DNA of 64,000 bases from contig CAZNDO010000001.1 in the NCBI GenBank assembly GCA_964571855.1, positions 874,874-938,873 of the forward strand. Reading direction: 5' to 3'. Under the pieces are notes generated by a model. That model searched no databases, was not told the origin of the DNA, and worked only from the letters and a program-made list of their open reading frames with translations. The translations under genes were made by a program, and so were the position numbers. Source of the stretch: CAYYFX01 sp964571855. GTDB lineage: Bacteria; ARS69. Positions 15,997 through 24,091 of the stretch are shown in pieces. How positions within the stretch are numbered: position 1 is the stretch's first letter; every line of letters starts with the position of its first letter.

Positions 15997-18900
15997 ATGG
16001 AACGGAGAACCCGCCCCCGGGACGCCGTTCGCGCCCTCGTGGCGGCGCCGGTCGCCGCGTGGGCGCTCGCGGCGGCATGGGCGCCGGGGACCGCGGCGCC
16101 TTCCGCGCCGCCGGCGCCCGCCATTTCCCGCGCGCAGGCCGTGGTGGATTCGCTCGCGGAGGCGGAGCGCTGGGACGAGGTCGTCGCCGCGGCGCGCGCC
16201 GCGCTGCCCGGCGCGACCGATGCGGCGGCCGAGGCCGCGCTGCGGTCGTCGTTGATGCTGGCGCACTTCCACTCCGGCGACCTGACGTCGGCGCGCGCGG
16301 AGCAGGAGCGCGTGGTGGCGCTCCGCGCGGCAGTGCTGCCCGCGACGGATCCGCAGCGGGCGGACGACCTGAACGACCTGGCGATCCTGTGCGATCGCAC
16401 GGGGGACGACGCGGCGGCGCTGGACGCGTGGGAGCGCAGCCTGGCGCTCCTGCGCGCGCTGCCCGCGGCGGAGTCGGCCGCGCGCGCCGTGCCGCGCCTG
16501 TCGGCGGCGGCCGAGGCGGAGCGACGGCTCGGCCGCCACGCGGCATGCGAACGGCGGCTGCTCGAGGCGATCGCGCTGTCGGAGGCGCACCTCCCGCGCG
16601 ACCAGCGGCACGCGCGTCTCCTCAACAACCTCGGCGCCCTGCAGTGGGACGAGCGCCGCTTCGACGAGGCGAGCCGCAACCTGCGCGAGGCGCTCCGGAT
16701 CACGCGCGAGGATGCGTCGTCGTCGCCGCTGCGCGTGGCGGTCGCGCACCACAATCTCGCCAACCTGAAGCGCGAGCAGGGCGAACCGGACGAGGCGGAG
16801 GCGCTTCACCGCGAGGCGCTGGCGCTGGCGCGCGCGCATCTCGCGGAGGATCCGCAGTTCCCGGTCTTCCTGAAGGAGCCGGCGGTGCTGTACGCGGAAC
16901 AGGGCCGCTTCGACGAGGCGTTCGCGCTGTGGGACGAGGCCCTCGCGGCGCTCGGCGCGGAGCGCGCCGGCCTGCTCGGCTCGGAGATCCTGTACGAGCG
17001 GGCGCGCGCCGAGCTCGCGCGCGGCCGGCCCGATGCGGCGCGCGCCGCGCTGGAGGAGTGCCTCGCCATCCGGATGGCGAAGCGCACGGCGGACCATCCC
17101 ATGACGGCGCAGGCGCGCGCGGCGCTCGGGACGGCGGCGATGCGTCTCGGCCGCGACCGCGAGGCGCGGAAGCACTTCGAGGGCGCGCTCGCCGTCCTGC
17201 GTGCGTCGCCCGCCTACCCGGAGGAGCGGGCCGAGTCGCTCGAGGGCATCGCCCGCCTGGACTGGCGACGCGGCCGGCGCGAGGACGCCGTGGCCGCGAT
17301 GCGCCAGGCGCTCGACGTGCTCGAGGGCCTGCGCTGGCATCGCACGGCGAGCGAGCGCGCACGGGCGGACTGGGCCCGCACCGCGGAGGAGCCCGCGCGC
17401 ACGATGGTGGCGTGGCTGGCGCGTCTCGGTCGCGTGGCGGAGGCGCTGGAGTTCTCGGAGCGGATCCGCGGGCGGATCCTCGGCGACCAGATCGCGGCCG
17501 CGCACGTGGACTGGCGCCGCGACGTGCCGGCGGACGTGCAGGCGTCGCTGGCCGCGCGGGAGCGGGAGGCGCTGGCCACGATCGCGACCGCGCGCCGGCG
17601 GCTGGAGGCCGAGCTGCGCGACGACGGGGTCGCGCCCGCCGCCGGCACCGCGGATGCCCTGGAGGCCGCGGCGCGCGCGTACCGCGACGTCCTCGAGGAG
17701 GGCCGCGCGCGCAGCCGCGCCTGGCGCGGCGCGATGGGCGCGCGCTCGCCCGAGGGCATCGCGGCGGCCGTGGGCGCCGCGCTCGGACCGGGCGAGATCG
17801 TGCTGTCGTGGCAGATCGGGGACGAGGCGTCGTTCCTCTTCGAACTCGAGGCCGGCGCGGCCCCGCGATGCACGGAGCTCGCCGTCCCGTCGGCCGTCGC
17901 GAAGGCGTGGGGCGTGGAGGCCGGGGCGCTGACGGGCGCGAAGCTCGCGGCAGCGCTGGCGGCCGGGCACGGACCGTTGCCCGCCGACGGCTCCGGCCCG
18001 CGCCGCGATGGTCTCCGCGGAGTGGGGCGCGCCACCCCGGCCGGCGCGCGCGCGGGCGAGACCGCCGCGTCGGCCGCCCGCCTCCGCGACCTCGCGCTCC
18101 TCGGGGACGCGCTGCTGCCCGAACCCGCGCGCCGCCGCGCGCTCGCCGCCGATCGGGTGTGGGTGATCCCCGACGGCCCGCTGCACGACGTCCCGGTGGA
18201 GGCCCTGGCCTTCGCCGCGAAGGACGGCGGCGCCGCGTACTGGCTCGACCTCGGTCCCCCCGTCTGCTACGGGGCGTCCCTCGCCACGCTCCTGGATCTC
18301 GCGGCGCGCGAGCGTTCGCCCACCCCCGGCTCGTACGTTCTCACGGTGAACGACCCGGACCGAGGGGTGACGGGCGACCGCCCCCGGCAGGAAGCGCCCG
18401 GCACTCTGGCCGAGTGGGCGCAGGCCGGCCGGTTCCACCCCCTTCCGGGCACGCGCCGCGAAGGCGACGCGCTCGCGCGCGCCTTCGGATCCGGCGGCGT
18501 GCGCCGGCTCGTGGGGGCCGACGCGCGCGAGGGGGAGGTGAAGCGGCTCGCGCCGGGCGCGCGGATCCTCCACCTGGGAACCCACGGTGTCGTGGAGAAG
18601 GAGCGAAGCGATCTGCTGGCGGCCCTGGTGCTGGCCGCCGAGCCCGAGGGGTCGGCCGAGGACGGCTTCCTGCACCTCTTCGAGGTCTACGACCTGCGTC
18701 TGGCCGCGGACCTCGTGGTGCTGTCCGCCTGCGAGACCATGCAGGGCGCGCGGGTGCCGGGCGAGGGCGTGCTGGCGCTCTCGCGCGGCTTCCTCGCCGC
18801 GGGGGCGCGGCGGACCGTCGCCAGCCTCTGGCCCGTGCACGACGAGGCCACGTCCGAGCTCATGGATGCGTTCGTCGCGGAGCTCGCGCGGGGGACGGCG

Positions 18901-19002
18901 GCCGCGGAGGCGCTGCGGGATGCGAAGCGTTCGCTGCGGCGGAAACCGGACCGCGCGGACCCCTTCTTCTGGGCGCCGTTCGTGCTCGGCGGGTCGTTCT
19001 GA
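15997..19002 (+). CDS. Exported TPR-CHAT caspase-like protease
   Basis: 1001 residues. A basic, hydrophobic N-terminus (MERRTRPRDAVRALVAAPVA...) looks like a signal peptide or anchor. TPR helices run from ~45 to ~470 (for example LNNLGALQWDERRFDEASRNL). The C-terminal CHAT domain (~700-1000) carries the caspase-like dyad: His863 in HLGTHG and Cys912 in LSACET, followed by GARRTVASLWPVHD. CHAT proteases are cysteine peptidases used in signalling and in defence (for example TPR-CHAT of type III-E CRISPR). Here there is no CRISPR; the partner genes are the divergent ECF sigma and DUF4384-bearing kinase. Substrate unknown. Confidence 0.85.
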   Translation: MERRTRPRDAVRALVAAPVAAWALAAAWAPGTAAPSAPPAPAISRAQAVVDSLAEAERWDEVVAAARAALPGATDAAAEAALRSSLMLAHFHSGDLTSARAEQERVVALRAAVLPATDPQRADDLNDLAILCDRTGDDAAALDAWERSLALLRALPAAESAARAVPRLSAAAEAERRLGRHAACERRLLEAIALSEAHLPRDQRHARLLNNLGALQWDERRFDEASRNLREALRITREDASSSPLRVAVAHHNLANLKREQGEPDEAEALHREALALARAHLAEDPQFPVFLKEPAVLYAEQGRFDEAFALWDEALAALGAERAGLLGSEILYERARAELARGRPDAARAALEECLAIRMAKRTADHPMTAQARAALGTAAMRLGRDREARKHFEGALAVLRASPAYPEERAESLEGIARLDWRRGRREDAVAAMRQALDVLEGLRWHRTASERARADWARTAEEPARTMVAWLARLGRVAEALEFSERIRGRILGDQIAAAHVDWRRDVPADVQASLAAREREALATIATARRRLEAELRDDGVAPAAGTADALEAAARAYRDVLEEGRARSRAWRGAMGARSPEGIAAAVGAALGPGEIVLSWQIGDEASFLFELEAGAAPRCTELAVPSAVAKAWGVEAGALTGAKLAAALAAGHGPLPADGSGPRRDGLRGVGRATPAGARAGETAASAARLRDLALLGDALLPEPARRRALAADRVWVIPDGPLHDVPVEALAFAAKDGGAAYWLDLGPPVCYGASLATLLDLAARERSPTPGSYVLTVNDPDRGVTGDRPRQEAPGTLAEWAQAGRFHPLPGTRREGDALARAFGSGGVRRLVGADAREGEVKRLAPGARILHLGTHGVVEKERSDLLAALVLAAEPEGSAEDGFLHLFEVYDLRLAADLVVLSACETMQGARVPGEGVLALSRGFLAAGARRTVASLWPVHDEATSELMDAFVAELARGTAAAEALRDAKRSLRRKPDRADPFFWAPFVLGGSF

Positions 19003-19047
19003 GGCGCCCCTCGACCGGGCGGGTCGCTCCCGGGGGCGCCGGCCCGC

Positions 19048-19053
19048 TACAAT
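19048..19053 (+). promoter_or_regulatory. -10-like element (TACAAT) before the FG-GAP protein gene
   Basis: TACAAT matches the sigma-70 -10 consensus in five of six positions and lies 48 bases before the ATG at 19101. The spaced -35 position is poor. Confidence 0.35.
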
Positions 19054-19100
19054 GAGCGTCCGCATCGCGCGGCGCGCCACCGCACCCGGGGGAGACCAGC

Positions 19101-21392
19101 ATGCCGTTCGCCCGCGCTTTCGCCCTCGCCGCCGCCGCCGGCTTTGCGCTCGCGCCCCCCGCGTTCGCGAAGGCGCTGCTGGGCGAGCCCGAGGTGGACC
19201 GCGCGTCGGACCAGTACGACGGGCTGTGGTGTCCCGCGGAGCAGATCCAGATGTACGACGGGTCGTTCACGGCGGACGGTCCGCGCGCCACGTTCGTGTT
19301 CGTCGCGACGAACCATTCGCCCGTCACGAACGACTGGCGGCACGAGCGCATCGACAACGTGGTCGTCGTGCCGGCGGCCGCGTACGCCGCGCACAAGCAC
19401 CTGCCGGATTCCGCGTTCGCCGCGGCCTTCGGCTGCATCGAGCCGAACAAGAACTACTTCCACTTCCAGGACGTGGCGCCCGGGGACCTCGTGTTCCTGG
19501 AGAAGTTCACCGCCGGCCCCGGCCCGGGCTGGGACATGGGCGACGGCGCGTACGCGAACCCGGGCTCGTCCGCGCCGAACGCGCTGTCGCTGCCGGTGGA
19601 CACGTCGGGGCAGTCCCTGGGCCTGGGGCTGGACGAGGTGCCCACGACCGTGGCCACCACCGAGATCACGATCGACGGGCTCGTGGCCGGCGAGGACTAC
19701 GTGGTGTCCACGTGGACGCAGTGCGCGGACGCGTCGGTGGGCAGCGACCTGTACATCCAGGTGTACGGCACGGAGTTCTTCTCGCTCACCGCCTCCGCGC
19801 CGGACACCGGACCCGGCCGCGGCTGCGCCTGGGGCGACGCGGACGGTGACGGCGACCTCGATCTCTTCGTGACGAACTTCGACGCGCCGAGCCGCTACTG
19901 GCGCAACGACGGGCGCGACTACGTGGACGCCACCGCGTCCGCCGGGCTGACGCTCACCACGCGCGCCACCGCGGTGTCCTGGGTGGACGGGGACGACGAC
20001 GGCGACCCGGACCTGTACGTGGCGTCGCACGACGCGAACCGCTACTTCCGGAACGCCGGGAACGGATCCTTCACGAACGCCACGTCGCTCGTGCTGGGCG
20101 ACACGCGACAGACCGTGTGCGCGGACTGGGCCGACGTGGACAACGACGGCGACCTGGACGCGTTCCTCGCGAACGTCGAAACCGACGCGCTCTTGCGGAA
20201 CGACGGCGGGAAGTTCGTGGACGTGGCGTCCGGGGACCTGCTCGGCAGCGGCCGCGCGGTGGGCTGCTCGTTCGCCGACGTGGACGGGGACGGGGACGCG
20301 GACCTCTTCGTCACGTACAACGCGCAGCCGAACGAGCTGTTCGTGAACGCGGGCGGGTCATTCACGAAGTCCACCCCCGCGCTGCTGGCGGAGCCGCACG
20401 CGCTGTCCAACGCCGCGTGGGCCGACCACGACGACGACGGCGATCTTGACGTGCTGATCACCACGCGCGGCGAGGGAAACCGCCTGTGCCGCAACGACGG
20501 CGGCGGCGCGTTCGCGAACGTCACCCCGCCCGCGCTCGGCGCGCCGGGGGTCATCGTGGAGGCCGCGTGGGCCGACTGGGACAACGACGGCCGCGTCGAC
20601 GTCTACCTCGCGAACGGCAACGGCCCGAACCGCCTCTTCCGCAACGACGGCGGCGGCGCGTTCGGCGTGCAGCCCACGGGCACGGTGGAGGACATGGGGC
20701 TGGCCACGGGCACGGCGTGGGGCGATCGCGACGGGGACGGCGACCCGGACCTGTGCGTGGTGAACTTCGGCGCGAACGCGATGTACCGGAACGAGTTCGG
20801 CAGCGAGAACACATGGCTGCACGTGGACCTCGAGGGCACGGTGTCGAATCGCTCCGGCGTGGGGGCGAAAGTGTATGTGACCGCCGGCGGGGTGACGCGG
20901 ATGCGCGAGGTGGGCGGGGACGGCGGCTTCCGTTCGCAGAACTCGCTCACCGCGGAGTTCGGCCTGGGCGCGGCGACGGCGGCGGATCTCGTGACGGTGG
21001 CGTGGCCGTCGGGCATCACGCAGACGCTCGCCGGCGTGGCGGCGAACCAGCGCATCACGATCGTGGAAGGCGGGCCCTCGGGGTCGCCCGCGGCCGTCGC
21101 GCCCGCGGTGCCGCGACCCGTGCTGGGCGCGCCGGCGCCGAATCCGTTCCGCGGATCCTGTGCCGTCGCCTTCGATCTGCCGGCGCGCGCGGACGTGGAG
21201 CTGCGGGTCCTCGACGTCCGCGGCCGGCTCGTGCGCGTGCTCGAGGCCGGCGTGCGCGAGGCGGGCGAGCATCGCGCCGCCTGGGACGGGCGCGACGCCG
21301 CGGGCCATCCCGCGGCGCCGGGACTGTACTTCCTGGAGCTGCGCGGCCCCGGGATCCGCGAGGCGCGCAAGACGGTGCGGATCACGAGGTAG
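19101..21392 (+). CDS. Secreted FG-GAP/VCBS-repeat protein with ASPIC/UnbV and sorting domains
   Basis: 763 residues with a signal peptide (MPFARAFALAAAAGFALAPPAFA). Residues ~235-560 hold about seven FG-GAP/VCBS-type blades with the calcium loop D-x-D-x-D-G-D-x-D (GCAWGDADGDGDLDLFVTNF, WADHDDDGDLDVLI and others), forming a beta-propeller. An ASPIC/UnbV domain follows (~570-660: WLHVDLEGTVSNRSGVGAKV ... VTVAWPSGITQTL). The end is the sorting domain (APNPFRGSCAVAFDLP ... TVRITR). Such proteins are extracellular; adhesion or calcium-dependent binding is the usual guess. It is not closely coupled to its neighbours. Confidence 0.85.
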   Translation: MPFARAFALAAAAGFALAPPAFAKALLGEPEVDRASDQYDGLWCPAEQIQMYDGSFTADGPRATFVFVATNHSPVTNDWRHERIDNVVVVPAAAYAAHKHLPDSAFAAAFGCIEPNKNYFHFQDVAPGDLVFLEKFTAGPGPGWDMGDGAYANPGSSAPNALSLPVDTSGQSLGLGLDEVPTTVATTEITIDGLVAGEDYVVSTWTQCADASVGSDLYIQVYGTEFFSLTASAPDTGPGRGCAWGDADGDGDLDLFVTNFDAPSRYWRNDGRDYVDATASAGLTLTTRATAVSWVDGDDDGDPDLYVASHDANRYFRNAGNGSFTNATSLVLGDTRQTVCADWADVDNDGDLDAFLANVETDALLRNDGGKFVDVASGDLLGSGRAVGCSFADVDGDGDADLFVTYNAQPNELFVNAGGSFTKSTPALLAEPHALSNAAWADHDDDGDLDVLITTRGEGNRLCRNDGGGAFANVTPPALGAPGVIVEAAWADWDNDGRVDVYLANGNGPNRLFRNDGGGAFGVQPTGTVEDMGLATGTAWGDRDGDGDPDLCVVNFGANAMYRNEFGSENTWLHVDLEGTVSNRSGVGAKVYVTAGGVTRMREVGGDGGFRSQNSLTAEFGLGAATAADLVTVAWPSGITQTLAGVAANQRITIVEGGPSGSPAAVAPAVPRPVLGAPAPNPFRGSCAVAFDLPARADVELRVLDVRGRLVRVLEAGVREAGEHRAAWDGRDAAGHPAAPGLYFLELRGPGIREARKTVRITR

Positions 21393-21442
21393 CGCGCGCG
21401 GGCGGGATTGACGGTGCGCACCGCGTGGCCGACCATCCCGCG

Positions 21443-22096
21443 ATGGGACCTCCGGACGCCGGCGCGATCGTTCGGGAACCGGCCGTCCGCCGGATCCTGC
21501 TGCTCTTCGCGCACCCGGCGCTGCAGCGGTCCCGGGTGAACCGCGTGCTCGCGCGCGCGGCGCGCGGGACCGGAGGGGTCACGTTCCACGACCTGTACGA
21601 GGCCTATCCGGACTTCGCGATCGACGTCCCGCGCGAACAGTCGCTGCTGCGCGACCACGACGTGATCGTGTTCCACCACCCGATGTTCTGGTACTCCGTG
21701 CCGGCGCTGCTCAAGGAGTGGCAGGACCTCGTGCTGGAGCACGGCTGGGCGTACGGGCGCGAGGGGACGGCGCTGCGCGGGAAGACCGCGATGACCGCCG
21801 TCACCACCGGAGGGCCGGCGTCCGCCTACACGCCGGACGGGCACGGGCGTTCGGTCCGCGGGTTCCTGGCCCCGGTGGAGCAGACCGCGCGTCTGTGCGG
21901 GATGAGGTACCTCGCGCCGTTCGTGGTCCACGGGACCCACGCCATGACCGCGGAGGAGATGGCGGCGCACGCCGCGGACTACGTGCGCCTCCTGTCGGCC
22001 CTGCGTGACGCGCGCGTCGACCTGGACCGCGCCGCCGCGGCGGACCTGCCGTTCGTGAACCCCGCGCTCGACCGGCTCATCGGGCAGGGGGCCTGA
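21443..22096 (+). CDS. kefF: KefF-like NAD(P)H:quinone oxidoreductase, K+ efflux ancillary protein
   Basis: 217 residues from the ATG at 21443 (a GTG at 21425 is possible). Flavodoxin_2 fold: ILLLFAHPALQRSRVNRVL (~18-36) is the FMN-phosphate loop, HHPMFWYSVPALLKEWQD (~80-97) the second flavin contact, AMTAVTTGGP (~118-127) the third. In enteric bacteria KefF both reduces quinones and activates KefC. It ends one base before the KefC-like gene starts, which supports that role. Confidence 0.82.
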   Translation: MGPPDAGAIVREPAVRRILLLFAHPALQRSRVNRVLARAARGTGGVTFHDLYEAYPDFAIDVPREQSLLRDHDVIVFHHPMFWYSVPALLKEWQDLVLEHGWAYGREGTALRGKTAMTAVTTGGPASAYTPDGHGRSVRGFLAPVEQTARLCGMRYLAPFVVHGTHAMTAEEMAAHAADYVRLLSALRDARVDLDRAAAADLPFVNPALDRLIGQGA

Positions 22097-22097
22097 C

Positions 22098-24035
22098 GTG
22101 TACGCCGAGCACCTCTTCGTGCAGGCGATGCTGTACCTGGCGGCGGCCGTCGTCGCCGTCCCGCTGGCGAAGCGCCTCGGGCTGGGCTCGGTGCTCGGGT
22201 ACCTGCTGGCCGGGATGGCGATCGGGCCGTTCGGCCTCGGGCTGGTGGGACGCGAAGGGCAGGACGTCATGCACTTCGCGGAGTTCGGCGTGGTGATGAT
22301 GCTGTTCCTGGTGGGCCTGGAACTCCGCCCGCGCGTGCTGTGGGAGATGCGCGTTCCCGTGCTCGGTCTGGGGGGAGCGCAGGTGGCCCTCACCGCGGCG
22401 GCCGTCTGCGGCGTGTCGATGGCGCTCGGTCTTCCCTGGCAGTCGTCCCTGGCCATCGGGCTGACGCTCGCGATGTCCTCCACCGCGATCGTGTTGCAGA
22501 GCCTGCAGGAGAAGGGTCTGCTCCGCACGGATGCGGGCCAGTCCGCGTTCGCCGTGCTGCTGTTCCAGGACATCGCGGTGATCCCGATGCTCGCGGTGTT
22601 CCCGCTGCTCGCCGTGCACGAGGCGCACGGGGGCGGGGACCACGGCGCGGGCGCGGCCACGTGGCTGGAGAGCCAGGCGCTGCCCGGGTGGGCGGAGACG
22701 CTGGTGGTCCTGGGCGCGGTCGTGACGGTCGTGGGCGCGGGGCGGCTCCTCGGTCGGCCCTTCCTGCGCTGGGTGGCGGGCACGCGGCTGCACGAGACGT
22801 TCACCGCGGCCGCGCTGCTGCTGGTGGTCGGGATCGCGCTGCTGATGACGCGGGTGGGACTCAGCCCGGCGCTCGGGACGTTCCTCGCCGGCGTGGTGCT
22901 CGCGGGCAGCGAGTACCGGCACGAGCTGGAGGCCGACCTCGAGCCGTTCAAGGGACTCCTGCTCGGCGTCTTCTTCATCGCGGTGGGGGCGTCGGTGGAC
23001 TTCGCGCTGGTGGCGGCGGATCCGGGACGCATCGGCGCGATCGTGGGGGCGCTGATCGGGATCAAGCTCGTGGTGCTGTTCGCGCTCGGGCGCGCGTTCC
23101 GCCTGCGGCCCGACCAGAACCTGCTCTTCACGTTCGCGCTGGCGCAGGGCGGCGAGTTCGCGTTCGTCCTGTTCTCCTTCGCCACGCAGTCCGGCGTGCT
23201 GACGCCGGACGAGGCGGCGCCGCTGATCGCGGCCGTGGCGCTGTCCATGGCGCTGACGCCGCTGCTGATGATCCTGAACGACCGCGTGATCCGGCCGCGC
23301 TTCGGCACCCGGGAGTCCGGGCCCCGCGATCCCGACCTGATCGACCGCAAGGGCGCGGTGCTCGTGGCCGGGTTCGGGGAGTTCGGCGGCACGGTGGTAC
23401 GGTTCCTCCGCGCCAACGGCGTCCGCCCCGTGGTCCTGGACAGCGACTCCGACCGCATCGACCTGCTGCGGCGGCTCGGGCTGGAGGCGTACTACGGGGA
23501 CGCGCGGCGGCGGGATCTGCTGCACGCGGCCGGCGCGGCGGAGGCGCGGCTGCTCGTGGTGGCGTTGGGGGATCGCGAGCGGACGCTGGAGGTGCTGGAC
23601 GTGGTGCGACGGCACTTCCCGCACCTGGAGGTATTCGCGGGCGCGGCGGGCTGGTTCGAGTCGTTCGACCTCGTGCGCGCCGGCGTGCGCCACGTGTACC
23701 GGCGCAACGCGGACACCGCCCTGCGGCTCGGGACGGACGCGCTGCGCGTGCTCGGCTTCCGCGCGTACCAGGTGCACCGCGCGGCGCAGCGCTTCTGCCG
23801 CCGGGACGACGAGGCCATGCACGAGCTGGCGGCCGCGTGGGGCGACGAGTCGGCGTACTTCCCGGCCGCGCGGGACCGGATCGCGAACGTGGAGAGGATC
23901 ATGCTGGCCGAGATGGAGGCCGGCGGGATCCCGGACGCGGGCTGGGACAGCGAGTCCCTGCGGCGCGAGTACGGCGGGGCGCCGGGGCGGAACCCGGACG
24001 GGCCCGCCGACCGGCCGCCCGGGCCGCCGGTCTGA
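22098..24035 (+). CDS. kefC: KefC/KefB-type glutathione-regulated K+/H+ antiporter
   Basis: 645 residues, close to the 601-620 of enteric Kef proteins, starting at GTG one base after kefF. Residues ~1-395 form about 12 membrane helices of the CPA2 exchanger family (GSVLGYLLAGMAIGPFGLGL, FAEFGVVMMLFLVGLELRP, SALGTFLAG-type SPALGTFLAGVVLAGSEYRHE). Residues ~420-540 are a TrkA-N/RCK Rossmann domain (VLVAGFGEFGGTVVRFL, then VVLDSDSDRID) that senses glutathione adducts in known members. It expels K+ to acidify the cell during electrophile stress. Confidence 0.88.
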   Translation: MYAEHLFVQAMLYLAAAVVAVPLAKRLGLGSVLGYLLAGMAIGPFGLGLVGREGQDVMHFAEFGVVMMLFLVGLELRPRVLWEMRVPVLGLGGAQVALTAAAVCGVSMALGLPWQSSLAIGLTLAMSSTAIVLQSLQEKGLLRTDAGQSAFAVLLFQDIAVIPMLAVFPLLAVHEAHGGGDHGAGAATWLESQALPGWAETLVVLGAVVTVVGAGRLLGRPFLRWVAGTRLHETFTAAALLLVVGIALLMTRVGLSPALGTFLAGVVLAGSEYRHELEADLEPFKGLLLGVFFIAVGASVDFALVAADPGRIGAIVGALIGIKLVVLFALGRAFRLRPDQNLLFTFALAQGGEFAFVLFSFATQSGVLTPDEAAPLIAAVALSMALTPLLMILNDRVIRPRFGTRESGPRDPDLIDRKGAVLVAGFGEFGGTVVRFLRANGVRPVVLDSDSDRIDLLRRLGLEAYYGDARRRDLLHAAGAAEARLLVVALGDRERTLEVLDVVRRHFPHLEVFAGAAGWFESFDLVRAGVRHVYRRNADTALRLGTDALRVLGFRAYQVHRAAQRFCRRDDEAMHELAAAWGDESAYFPAARDRIANVERIMLAEMEAGGIPDAGWDSESLRREYGGAPGRNPDGPADRPPGPPV

Positions 24036-24057
24036 GCGGGCGGATCCGCGGCCGTGG

Positions 24058-24063
24058 TATCGT
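24058..24063 (+). promoter_or_regulatory. -10-like element (TATCGT) before the amylase gene
   Basis: GGTATCGT lies 29 bases before the ATG at 24092. The same GGTATCNT core precedes two other plus-strand genes here (15985, 48477), with a related GTATCCT at 29906. The -35 position is not recognisable. Confidence 0.3.
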
Positions 24064-24091
24064 GGAAGCCCGCGAACCCCGGGGAGCACGC

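Noticed and set aside
15997..19002. CHAT protease as part of a type III-E CRISPR (Craspase) system
   Set aside because: No Cas7-11-like gene or CRISPR array is present in the window.
15241..19080. A 1279-codon minus-strand open frame opposite the CHAT gene
   Set aside because: It is Arg-rich with no domain pattern, while the plus strand encodes clear TPR and CHAT motifs.
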